Source: an uncultured Clostridia bacterium (GTDB taxonomy: Bacteria > Bacillota > Clostridia > Oscillospirales > Acutalibacteraceae). From it: DNA of 58,460 nucleotides. The first letter of the stretch is position 1. Each line of letters starts with the position of its first letter. The stretch spans positions 1-58,460 of the forward strand of contig CAMHMN010000005.1 of assembly GCA_946186245.1 (NCBI GenBank), written 5' to 3'. Positions 27,515-35,366 of this stretch are shown here, in pieces. Under the pieces are notes generated by a model that did no database searches, was not told the origin of the DNA, and saw nothing but the letters and a program-made list of their open reading frames with translations. The position numbers and the translations under genes are program-made.

Positions 27515-29914
27515 TTACTTCTTGAGTCCCCAGATGTTCTTGGCGTAGTCCTCGATCGAGCGGTCGGCTGCGAAAATGCCGGACTGGGCGATGTTGACCA
27601 GGCTCATGGAATTCCATCTGTACTTGTCGAGATAGAGAGCGGAGGAATCGTTCTGCGCTCTGCAATAGTCGTTGAAGTCGGCAAGAACCATGTAGTTGTC
27701 AACATCCAGAAGGGAACTTACCACTTCGTGGAACTGCTTGCCGCCGAATCCTGCGCTCATGAAGTCGATGGCTCTGTGGAGCTGCTGGTTGTTGTTGTAG
27801 CAGTTGCGGGGAGAATAGATTCCCTTGAGGCCCTGTGCTTCGGGAGTGGACATACCGAAGATAATGATGTTGTCGTCGCCCACTGCCTGATGAATTTCGA
27901 CATTTGCGCCGTCCTCGGTGCCGAGGGTGATGGCGCCGTTCATCATGAACTTCATGTTGCTGGTGCCGCTGGCCTCGGTGCCGGCGAGGGAAATCTGTTC
28001 GCTGATTTCAGCAGAGGGAATGAGCTTTTCGGCCACCGTCACGCGGTAGTTTTCGAGGTAGACCACCTTGAGCTTGCCGTCCACGCGCTTGTCGCTGTTG
28101 ATGAGATCGGCCAGCGTGCAGATGAACTGAATGATGTGTTTGGCGAGGAAGTAGCCGGGAGCCGCCTTCGCACCAAAGATGTAGGTTTTGGGGGTGAAGG
28201 GGGCGTTGGGATTCTCCAGCAGCCACTGATACTGGGCAAGAATGTGCAGCGCGTTGAGGTGCTGTCTCTTGTACTCGTGCAGACGCTTGACCTGCACGTC
28301 AAAGATGGAATCGGGATCGACCTTGATGCCGTTGTTCTTGAGGATATAATTGGACATCGCGACCTTGTTCTGGTGCTTGATGGCAGCCAGCTTGTCGAGC
28401 ACGGCCTTGTCGTTCTTGTACTTCATCAGGTTTTGCAGCTTGGAAGCGTCCTTGACGAAGCCGTCGCCGATGAGATCGGTGATCAGGGATGCCAGTCCGG
28501 GATTGCTCTGGTTGAGCCAGCGGCGGTGCGCGATGCCGTTGGTGACGTTGGTGAATTTCTCAGGCATGACGCTGTAGAAATCCTTGAATACGCTGTCCTT
28601 GATGATCTGGCTGTGCAGAGCCGAAACGCCGTTGACGTGGTGGCAGGAAGCGACGCAGAGGTTGGCCATCTTGACCCAGCCGTCGCGGATAATGCTCATG
28701 CGGGCGACCTTGTTGTAATCGTAGCCGGTGCGCTGATCCATTTCGGCGCAGAAGCGGCGGTTGATTTCGCAGATGATCTGATAGATGCGGGGGAGCTTGG
28801 CCTTGAAGAGATTCTCGTCCCAGCACTCCAGCGCTTCCGCCATAACGGTGTGGTTGGTGTAGGCCATGACCTTGGTGGTCATATCCCATGCCTTATCCCA
28901 ATCGAAGCCGCACTCGTCCATGAGCAGGCGCATGAATTCGGGGATAGCGAGGGTCGGATGTGTGTCGTTGATGTGAATGGCGTTGAATTCGGCGAAATTC
29001 TCCATGGAGCCGCCGTGTCTGCGGAGATGACGCTTGACGATATCCTGCACGGAAGCCGATACAAGGAAATACTGCTGCGCCAGACGCAGGCTCTTGCCTT
29101 CGATGTGGTTGTCGCCGGGATAAAGCACCTTGGTGAGCATTTCGGCCATTGCGTTCTGCTCCATGGCGCGCATATAATCGCCCTCGTTGAAGAGCTTCAT
29201 GTCGAAGTGAGGACATTCGGCAGCCCACAGACGCAGGGTGGAAACGCCCGTGCCGTCCTTGCCGGCGCACATCATGTCGTAGGGAACGGCCTTGATGACG
29301 TTGTAATCCTTGTGCTCTGCGTGGTGGTAGCCGTTGTTCCAGCTTTCCTCCACCTTGCCGTTGAAGCGGATGTCCACAGCGTCCTCGCGGTGGGGAATCA
29401 TCCACACTTCGCCGCCGGGCAGCCAGAATTCAGGCAGCTCGGTCTGCCAGCCGTCGATGATCTTCTGATTGAAGATGCCGAATTCGTACCGCAGCGAATA
29501 GCCCATGCCGCAGTAGCCGTCGTTGGCCAGACCGTCGAGGAAGCAGGCGGCAAGTCTGCCGAGACCGCCGTTGCCAAGACCGGCGTCCGGCTCCTGGTCG
29601 TATATTTTTTCAAGAGTGGTGTCGTAGTCGGAAAGGCACTGGGAAACCACCTTTTCGAGGTTGAGATTGTAGAGATTGTTGCGGAGGGAGCGTCCCATCA
29701 GGAATTCCATGCAGAGATAATAGACTCTCTTGCCGCCGTTCTTGTCGTTTTTGTCGGCAAATTCCTTGCGTGCTTCAAAGAGCATGTCGCGTACAACAAG
29801 AACAATCGCCTTGTAGATGTGTTCGTTGTCCGCGTCCTCCGGCTTCAGACCGTAATGGTGAGAGAGCTTTGCATCGATCAGGGACTTCATTTGCTTCGCG
29901 TTCAGGTTATTCAT
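27515..29914 (-). CDS. glgP: Glycogen/alpha-glucan phosphorylase
   Basis: A 799-residue GT35 enzyme that releases glucose 1-phosphate from glycogen or maltodextrin using phosphate and pyridoxal phosphate. The family landmarks are seen in order: YYLCMEFLMGRSLRNN, GLGNGGLGRLAACFLDG, NDTHPTLAIPEFMR, VTNGIAHRRW, QVKRLHEYKRQ, and the PLP-lysine block EASGTSNMKFMMNGAITLGTEDGANVE. Length is typical for bacterial GlgP. The ATG has GGAGG 7 bases upstream. It is the first gene before the GH13 gene; no glgA/B/C is in the window. Confidence 0.95.
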   Translation of the reverse strand: MNNLNAKQMKSLIDAKLSHHYGLKPEDADNEHIYKAIVLVVRDMLFEARKEFADKNDKNGGKRVYYLCMEFLMGRSLRNNLYNLNLEKVVSQCLSDYDTTLEKIYDQEPDAGLGNGGLGRLAACFLDGLANDGYCGMGYSLRYEFGIFNQKIIDGWQTELPEFWLPGGEVWMIPHREDAVDIRFNGKVEESWNNGYHHAEHKDYNVIKAVPYDMMCAGKDGTGVSTLRLWAAECPHFDMKLFNEGDYMRAMEQNAMAEMLTKVLYPGDNHIEGKSLRLAQQYFLVSASVQDIVKRHLRRHGGSMENFAEFNAIHINDTHPTLAIPEFMRLLMDECGFDWDKAWDMTTKVMAYTNHTVMAEALECWDENLFKAKLPRIYQIICEINRRFCAEMDQRTGYDYNKVARMSIIRDGWVKMANLCVASCHHVNGVSALHSQIIKDSVFKDFYSVMPEKFTNVTNGIAHRRWLNQSNPGLASLITDLIGDGFVKDASKLQNLMKYKNDKAVLDKLAAIKHQNKVAMSNYILKNNGIKVDPDSIFDVQVKRLHEYKRQHLNALHILAQYQWLLENPNAPFTPKTYIFGAKAAPGYFLAKHIIQFICTLADLINSDKRVDGKLKVVYLENYRVTVAEKLIPSAEISEQISLAGTEASGTSNMKFMMNGAITLGTEDGANVEIHQAVGDDNIIIFGMSTPEAQGLKGIYSPRNCYNNNQQLHRAIDFMSAGFGGKQFHEVVSSLLDVDNYMVLADFNDYCRAQNDSSALYLDKYRWNSMSLVNIAQSGIFAADRSIEDYAKNIWGLKK

Positions 29915-30004
29915 AAATAAGCCTCCGGGAGATTTAGTAAAACGCGGCAGATTTTCGTATTGAGAAACCCGCTGTTATGCCGCCATTCAGGGGTTGACCA
30001 ATAT

Positions 30005-30033
30005 ATTCTAACACATTTCTGAAATAATTTCAA
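30005..30033 (-). promoter_or_regulatory. Promoter of glgP
   Basis: Minus strand TTGAAA (30033-30028), 17 bp, TAGAAT (30010-30005). The remainder of the gap 29915-30282 is AT-rich and ends with the terminator of the next gene. Confidence 0.6.
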
Positions 30034-30219
30034 GAAAAAAAATTACAAGATGCCCGCAGATATTTGTGCAAAATAAACATCATGGTATTTATTAGGTATA
30101 AATAGTATGTATATCTTGTATAAATTTACAAAATTGTTATCAAATTGTCATATTAGTCACGTTTTTTGAGGAGCAACAGGAATCATTTTTGGGAATAATA
30201 GATAACCGCTCAGGGGATG

Positions 30220-30264
30220 AAAAAAACAGCCGGCCGAGCTTTGGTAAACTCAACCGGCTGGCTG
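30220..30264 (-). terminator. Terminator of the TIR-LRR gene
   Basis: Minus strand hairpin with CAGCCGG/CCGGCTG stems (30227-30264) followed by TGTTTTTTTT, about 20 bp past the stop codon. Confidence 0.85.
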
Positions 30265-30282
30265 TGTGAAGTGGAAAGGGGA

Positions 30283-31776
30283 TTATTGTGCGACAAACGG
30301 AATATCGTGGCCCTGTGCGTATTCCTCGGCGCAGGAACCGGCCTTGCCGTAGATGGTCAGGTCAGGGCAATCCGAGAAGGCGGACTCGACGATGTTATCG
30401 ACCGATGCCGGGATAACCGCCTTTTTGAGCGATGTACAGCCCGAAAAGGCATAATCGCCTATCTCCCTGACCGATTTGGTGACGACGATTTCTTTGAGTT
30501 CCGTGCAGCCCTCGAATGTGGAGAAACAGATCTCGGGAATATTTTCGGAAAGCCTGACTTCCGAGAGAGCGGTGCAGCCTTCAAAGGCGCTGCCCTGCAA
30601 CGCGGTGACAGAATCGGGAAGGGTGACTTTCTTCAGACTGGTGCAGTTCATGAAGGCCGATTCCTCTATCGTTTTGACCGAATCCGAAATCCTGACCGTG
30701 CGGAGAGCCGTGCAGCCCTGGAAGGCGGAAGGTCCGATATGCATGACGCCTTCCGGGAGGGTGACGGAAGAGAGGGACGTGCAGTCGGAAAAAGCCGATT
30801 CGCCGATTTTGGCTGCCGAGCCGGGGATCCTGACGTCGGTCAATTTCTCGCAGAAGAGGAAAGCAGAGCTGTCTATTTCCTTTACGGAGTCCGGAATTCG
30901 CACCTTTTTGAGATTGGCACAGCCGGAAAAGGCGGCTTCTCCGATTTTGATCACCTGCTTGCCCTCGATCTTTTCGGGAATTCTGACAGAGGTCAGCTCA
31001 TCGTCCGTCAAGGAGGTGATGACCACGCCCTTGCCCAGAATATCATAGGTGAAGTTTTCCGTCTTGTTGCGGATGAACAGATCCGGCAGGACGAAAAATC
31101 CCAATATCGCCAGAACGGCCACCGCTGCCGCGACAGCGCCGATGATGATCGCGGTTTTGCCCTTTTTTTGGTCCGAGGCGGCTTGCTTACTGCTTTCCTT
31201 GGATGTCTTGCTGTCCGCCTTTTTGCTCTTTGGACGGCTTGTTGCGGATTCCTTCTCGCTTTCCGGCGTATGATCGGGCTTCTGTCCGGCTTCCGATGTC
31301 CGGGGGGCAAAGCCGATGACGTCATTCATCAGCCGTGCGATTGCTTCGGGAGAGGAGTCGGCCGGCGGAACGATGACCTTGCAAAGATCCCCGATTTCGG
31401 AGAACCATTTTTTCAGGCTGACGTCGATATCCTCGGGGGAGATTTTATCCAGCATGACGGCATACATGCTGACGCCGCTTTTTTTTGCAAAGAAGAATTC
31501 ATTCCTGATAAAACGGTTTTCCCGCGCCAACAGTCCTTTGGTGACGAATAAAACATAGGCGTGGCAGGCGTTGATGGTGTCGGTGGTCTGTCTGGCCCAT
31601 TCGTCGCCCGACAGTTTGCCGCTGTCGTGCCGGAAGTTGCCTCCCATCGCTCTGATTTCACGACAGACGGAGGATACTCTGGAATTTGCGTCTGTGTCAC
31701 AGGATATATAGCAATCATGTCTCTGCGCATCGCCTGCGGTTCGGGTTGTGATGGCAGATTTGTCGGTATTGTTCAT
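30283..31776 (-). CDS. TIR domain - transmembrane - leucine-rich repeat protein
   Basis: About 497 residues. Residues 20-152 look like a bacterial TIR domain: HDCYISCDTDANSRVSSVCREI, GKLSGDEWARQTTDTINACHAYVLFVTKGLL and NRFIRNEFFFAKKSG, where E93 lies at the catalytic Glu position of NAD-cleaving TIRs. A Lys/Ser-rich linker (160-207) leads to one membrane helix (207-234, TAIIIGAVAAAVAVLAILGFFV) and about ten BspA-type LRR units (245-490; IPDSVKEIDSSAFLFCEKLTDV is one). N-in topology puts TIR inside and LRR outside, like a Toll-like receptor with inverted order. ATG 31776 was chosen because AGGAG lies 9 bases upstream; it abuts ATG 31785. Role unknown: signalling or defence are both possible. 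Confidence 0.75.
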   Translation of the reverse strand: MNNTDKSAITTRTAGDAQRHDCYISCDTDANSRVSSVCREIRAMGGNFRHDSGKLSGDEWARQTTDTINACHAYVLFVTKGLLARENRFIRNEFFFAKKSGVSMYAVMLDKISPEDIDVSLKKWFSEIGDLCKVIVPPADSSPEAIARLMNDVIGFAPRTSEAGQKPDHTPESEKESATSRPKSKKADSKTSKESSKQAASDQKKGKTAIIIGAVAAAVAVLAILGFFVLPDLFIRNKTENFTYDILGKGVVITSLTDDELTSVRIPEKIEGKQVIKIGEAAFSGCANLKKVRIPDSVKEIDSSAFLFCEKLTDVRIPGSAAKIGESAFSDCTSLSSVTLPEGVMHIGPSAFQGCTALRTVRISDSVKTIEESAFMNCTSLKKVTLPDSVTALQGSAFEGCTALSEVRLSENIPEICFSTFEGCTELKEIVVTKSVREIGDYAFSGCTSLKKAVIPASVDNIVESAFSDCPDLTIYGKAGSCAEEYAQGHDIPFVAQ

Positions 31777-31806
31777 ATTTGTCATCTCCTGATTATTGTT
31801 TTATCA

Positions 31807-31835
31807 ATTATATCATTGATTTTTGTATAAATCAA
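31807..31835 (-). promoter_or_regulatory. Promoter of the TIR-LRR gene
   Basis: Minus strand TTGATT (31835-31830), 17 bp, perfect TATAAT (31812-31807), about 30 bp before the start codon. The rest of 31777-32095 holds only this promoter and the gat terminator. Confidence 0.7.
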
Positions 31836-31950
31836 TAGAAATTTCCGTGTATTTATAAAAAATGCATATAATGACAAAAGAATTTGTATATTACACCAAT
31901 TGAGGCAATCCTTCTGGTGAAAACAGACGGAAACGGGGCATGTAAACAGA

Positions 31951-31997
31951 ACGGGCTGCCCTACCGGTTGGAATGTGGCCGGTAAAGCAGCCCGTTG
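31951..31997 (-). terminator. Hairpin terminator downstream of gatB
   Basis: AACGGGCTGC (31951-31960) pairs with GCAGCCCGTT (31988-31997), with an inner ACCGG/CCGGT stem. The T-run on the minus side is weak (CTGTTT). Confidence 0.55.
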
Positions 31998-32095
31998 ATC
32001 AGTTTGTATTCAATGGGGAAACAGGAAAAGCAGACTGCGGCAGCGCAGCCTTCCGGAATCGGTTCTGGCTTTATCCGGAGATTGAAGGCGGAAAC

Positions 32096-33529
32096 CTATC
32101 GCAGCTTTTCGATTTCCTTTACAAGAAGCTCCCTGATCACCGCGGGATCGCCCTTGCCGCGCAGCACCTTCATGCAGCCTCCGAAGAGCGACTGAAGCGC
32201 CTTTTCCTTGCCGCCGAGGTAATCGGCGACCGCCTTGGTGTTTTCCGTGAGGACGTTCCTGACGGTTTCGAGAATCAGCGATTCATCCACCTTCGCGTCA
32301 AGCGCCTGCTCCTTGATGTACTGCTCGGGGGAAACGCCCTTCTCGATGACGGCGCTGAGCACCTTCTTGCCCACGCCGCGGTTGATCTTGCCCTCGTCCA
32401 CCATGCCGATGATGTAGGACAGGGCTTCGGGGGCGATATCCAGCTCGCCGATAACCTTGCCGCCTCTGCGGAGAATGCCCGCGCAGTCGGTGAGAATCCA
32501 CGCGGCCGTATCGGTCGGCTTGCGTCCCGAAGCGACCACCGCGTCGAAGATGTCGCAGAGCTTTCTCTCGGAAACAAGGGATGCGATATCCTGTGCGGAA
32601 AGTCCCATTCCGGTGAATTCCGCGGTCTTTTCCTCGATGGTGGCGTGCATACTGTTCTTGATTTCGGCAAGCCACGCGTCATCCACCACGACAGGCATGA
32701 GATTGGGATCGGGGAAGTATCTGTAATCGGCAGCCGTTTCCTTGTTGCGCATGGCGAAGGTGCGGTTCTTCATGTCGTCCCAGCGCCGGGTTTCCTGCAC
32801 GAGCGTCTCGGTGTGACGTTCCAGCGCGTCGGTGTGGCGTGCCACCTCGTATTTGATGGCTCTTTCGATGGAAGCCAGCGAGCTCATATTCTTGATTTCG
32901 CTGCGAACGCCCAGCTCCTCGGTGCCTTCGGGACGGATGGAGATATTGACGTCGCAGCGCATGGCACCTTCTTCGCATTCCGAAATGCCGCCGAAGCGGA
33001 GCATGGATTTCAGCTTGTCGAGGTAATTCAGCACCTCTTCGGCGCTGCGGAAATCCGGCTTGCTGACGATCTCGATCAGCGGAACGCTGGTGCGGTTGAA
33101 GTCCACATAGGTCACATCCGCCCAGTCGTCGTGCACCAGCTTGCCCGCGTCTTCTTCCATGTGAATCTGCTTGATGCCGATGCGGCTGGTGCCGGATTTG
33201 GTGGGAACATCCACATAGCCTTCGGTGCAGATGGGGTGAAACCACTGGGTGATCTGATAGGCGCAGGGAAGGTCGGGATAATAATAGCTCTTTTTGTCAA
33301 ACGTCGCGTACTGATTGATCTTGCAGTTGAGCATGATGCCCGCCTGGACGGCAAGCTCGACGGCGTGCCGGTTGGTGACGGGAAGCATACCCGGCATGCC
33401 GCAGCAGGCAGGGCATACGCAGTCGTTCGGCTCGTTGGCTTCGGAATGACCGCCGCAGGCGCAGAAAATTTTGGATTTGGTGGAAAGCTCGACGTGAGTT
33501 TCCAGACCGATAACAACTTCGTATTTCAT
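32096..33529 (-). CDS. gatB: Asp-tRNA(Asn)/Glu-tRNA(Gln) amidotransferase subunit B
   Basis: A 477-residue subunit that phosphorylates the misacylated Glu/Asp on tRNA and amidates it with ammonia supplied by GatA. The start MKYEVVIGLETHVEL is typical, followed by the zinc cysteines (CACGG and CPACCGMPGMLPV), YYYPDLPCAYQITQ, HMEEDAGKLVHD, DFNRTSVPLIEIVSKPD and the C-terminal YqeY-like tRNA-binding tail. ATG 33529 overlaps the gatA stop by one base (TGATG), so translation is coupled. The protein looks fully functional, in contrast to its GatA partner. Confidence 0.95.
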   Translation of the reverse strand: MKYEVVIGLETHVELSTKSKIFCACGGHSEANEPNDCVCPACCGMPGMLPVTNRHAVELAVQAGIMLNCKINQYATFDKKSYYYPDLPCAYQITQWFHPICTEGYVDVPTKSGTSRIGIKQIHMEEDAGKLVHDDWADVTYVDFNRTSVPLIEIVSKPDFRSAEEVLNYLDKLKSMLRFGGISECEEGAMRCDVNISIRPEGTEELGVRSEIKNMSSLASIERAIKYEVARHTDALERHTETLVQETRRWDDMKNRTFAMRNKETAADYRYFPDPNLMPVVVDDAWLAEIKNSMHATIEEKTAEFTGMGLSAQDIASLVSERKLCDIFDAVVASGRKPTDTAAWILTDCAGILRRGGKVIGELDIAPEALSYIIGMVDEGKINRGVGKKVLSAVIEKGVSPEQYIKEQALDAKVDESLILETVRNVLTENTKAVADYLGGKEKALQSLFGGCMKVLRGKGDPAVIRELLVKEIEKLR

Positions 33530-34722
33530 CAGTTCGCACTCCTTTCCATCGCTCCGGCAATGCTCAGAAGGGTGCTCTCGCCGAAGGCGGCAGCCCAGAG
33601 CTGCACGCCGCATGTCACCATGGCGGGAATGCCGGTCAGGTTGGGAACGGTGGTGAAGAGCAGCTCTTTCGCGGTTTTCTCAAAGGTTTCGGCAAGATCG
33701 TATTCCGCGACAGAGGCGCCGCTCATTGCGGGACAGAGTACCGCGTCAAAGCCGGCAAATACTTCCTTCATCTTCTCGGAAGCCAGACGGCGGATGCGCA
33801 GCGATTTGTCATAGCAGCTCATGTAGCGGTTCTTGGAGAGAACGTCCGAGCCGTAAAGCACGTTCATCTTGGCGGTGAAGCCCATTCCCTCGGTGCGGGA
33901 ATTGACGTACAGCTCGTCGATATCCTTGTAAGTGGGCGTCCGGTAGCCGAACTTCACGCCGTCGTAGCGGGAAATGTTGTTGCAGGTTTCGGCAGAAAGC
34001 ATGATCTGCCAGGCGGTGGCGTAGGCCTTCACGTCGGGAAGGGAGATTTCTTCGACCGCCGCCCCCGCTTTCCGGAGCTTAGCGGAATAAGCGTCCATTG
34101 CCGCCTTCACGGCATCTTCCGAGGCGTCGTACAGTTCCTTCACCAGGGCAATCTTCATGCCGGCGATATCCTTGTCGGCGGAATATTCGTATTTCTCGGC
34201 GGGAAGGCTGGTGCCGTCCTTTCCGTCGTGTCCTGCGATGACGGAAAGAATCTCCTTCACCCCCTCGGCGTCGGATGCGCAGACGCCCACCTGTTCGCCG
34301 GAACAGGCGGTGGGAATGATGCCGTATCGGGACACCGTGCCGTAGGTGGGCTTCAGGAAGTCAACGCCGGAAAGGGCAGCTCCCCTTCTCGGTGCGCCGT
34401 TGACGTCAACGCAGAGCGCCTGCTTCACTTCTCCGGCCGCGACAGCCTCGGCGGCAGCGGAGGAAAGGGTGCCGTCCGCCTTTTTGCAGACGCCGTGATA
34501 AGACGTCTCGCCCACGAGATCAAGGCCGAATTCGCCGGTGTGCGTTTTTCCTCTGAGCGTGCAGCCCGCCTTGAGCAGGCGTTCCACCGCGTCGGAGCTG
34601 AACAGCGGCACGAATCCGTCCAGAATGTGGGAGCCGGCTTTGGTTTCATAGCCTTTGACAAGAATGGTATCGTCCACCGCGACAGTGCCGGCGCGGTCAA
34701 TTTCCGTTACAAAATAATCCAT
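33529..34722 (-). CDS. gatA: GatA-like amidase subunit lacking the catalytic triad
   Basis: A 397-residue member of the amidase-signature family in the gatA position of a gatCAB operon; canonical GatA is about 485 residues. GatA releases ammonia from glutamine with a Lys/cis-Ser/Ser triad. Here the N-terminal 60 or so residues are missing, the Lys of the IKDN motif is Asp (VDDT, D17), the GGSSGGSAAAVAAG loop reads GTLSSAAAEAVAAG, and the nucleophile block TGGSIR reads VNGAPR (Ala at the Ser position). The flanking scaffold (LDGFVPLFSSDAVERL, FLKPTYGTVSRYGI) is conserved and the frame is open. It is probably glutaminase-dead and structural. ATG 34722 has GAGGTGA 6 bases upstream; GTG 34731 is less likely. 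Confidence 0.8.
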   Translation of the reverse strand: MDYFVTEIDRAGTVAVDDTILVKGYETKAGSHILDGFVPLFSSDAVERLLKAGCTLRGKTHTGEFGLDLVGETSYHGVCKKADGTLSSAAAEAVAAGEVKQALCVDVNGAPRRGAALSGVDFLKPTYGTVSRYGIIPTACSGEQVGVCASDAEGVKEILSVIAGHDGKDGTSLPAEKYEYSADKDIAGMKIALVKELYDASEDAVKAAMDAYSAKLRKAGAAVEEISLPDVKAYATAWQIMLSAETCNNISRYDGVKFGYRTPTYKDIDELYVNSRTEGMGFTAKMNVLYGSDVLSKNRYMSCYDKSLRIRRLASEKMKEVFAGFDAVLCPAMSGASVAEYDLAETFEKTAKELLFTTVPNLTGIPAMVTCGVQLWAAAFGESTLLSIAGAMERSAN

Positions 34723-34732
34723 GTCGGTCACC

Positions 34733-35014
34733 TCACTTCACCAGTCTGGGAACGATCCAGCTGTCTTCGCTGTGTTCGGGCGCGCCTTGGAGCAGTTCGT
34801 CCCTTGTGAATGCCTGCTCGCGCACGTCCTCGCGGAACACGTTGGTCATGGGCATGCAATGGACCATGACATCGGTGTTTTCGGTGTCAATGGACTGAAG
34901 CTCCGCGGCTTCATTCTCCATGAAGGCGAAAACGTCCATTGCCTTCTGCTCCTCCGCGTCGGTCAGTCTGAATTCATTCAGGCTCTCCAGAGCCTTCAGA
35001 TTTTCAACCGTCAT
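34733..35014 (-). CDS. gatC: Asp-tRNA(Asn)/Glu-tRNA(Gln) amidotransferase subunit C
   Basis: A 93-residue subunit that in the family wraps GatA and GatB together. The helical N-terminus ALESLNEFRLTDAEEQKAMDVFAFM and the extended tail VFREDVREQAFTRDELLQGAPE...DSWIVPRLV match GatC. ATG 35014 with AAAGGGG about 9 bases upstream is preferred over TTG 35035. It is the first gene of gatCAB; its stop lies inside the gatA ribosome site. Confidence 0.88.
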   Translation of the reverse strand: MTVENLKALESLNEFRLTDAEEQKAMDVFAFMENEAAELQSIDTENTDVMVHCMPMTNVFREDVREQAFTRDELLQGAPEHSEDSWIVPRLVK

Positions 35015-35194
35015 TGTATAATCCCCTTTATTCAAGTGTCATTGGACGATTGTAAAAGTGTGCAAATGCCGAAAATCGGAAATTTCAGATTTGAAACAGG
35101 AAGTTTTTTCCGGTCGGGGGAAAGGTGTTTCTGTGATGAATGTCGTATCTGTTGCGCCCGGGTGGTTTCTTCTTCCAAAGTTATTGCAGCGAGG

Positions 35195-35312
35195 GGCGCT
35201 GCCCCTGTTTTTCGCTTTTCAAGCGAAAAACTACCCTGCAAGGGCGCGGCCCTTGACCCGCCAGGAGGTCCAGACCCCCTGGACTCCCACGCTCGCATTC
35301 GCTCGCTAAATA
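35195..35312. repeat. GC-rich interspersed intergenic repeat
   Basis: Between gatC and aspS lies a cluster of short palindromes: GGGGCGCTGCCCC, TCGCTTTTCAAGCGA, GGGCGCGGCCC and GGTCCAGACCCCCTGGAC, ending with TTCGCTCGCTAAA, which is shared in inverse form with the spacer near 24065. It is non-coding and probably a dispersed repeat. I see no gene in 35015-35366. Confidence 0.5.
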
Positions 35313-35366
35313 TGGCGCTGCGCGCTTTCTTTTTTCATTTTCTTTTACAATCGCCTGCAAGTGTCA

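Noticed and set aside
27728-29920. A 730-codon plus-strand frame opposite glgP
   Set aside because: It mirrors the conserved glgP gene; composition is typical of an antisense shadow and it shows no family motif.
31973-33814. A 613-codon plus-strand frame opposite gatB
   Set aside because: Shadow of gatB and the gatA end; no motifs and no start signal.
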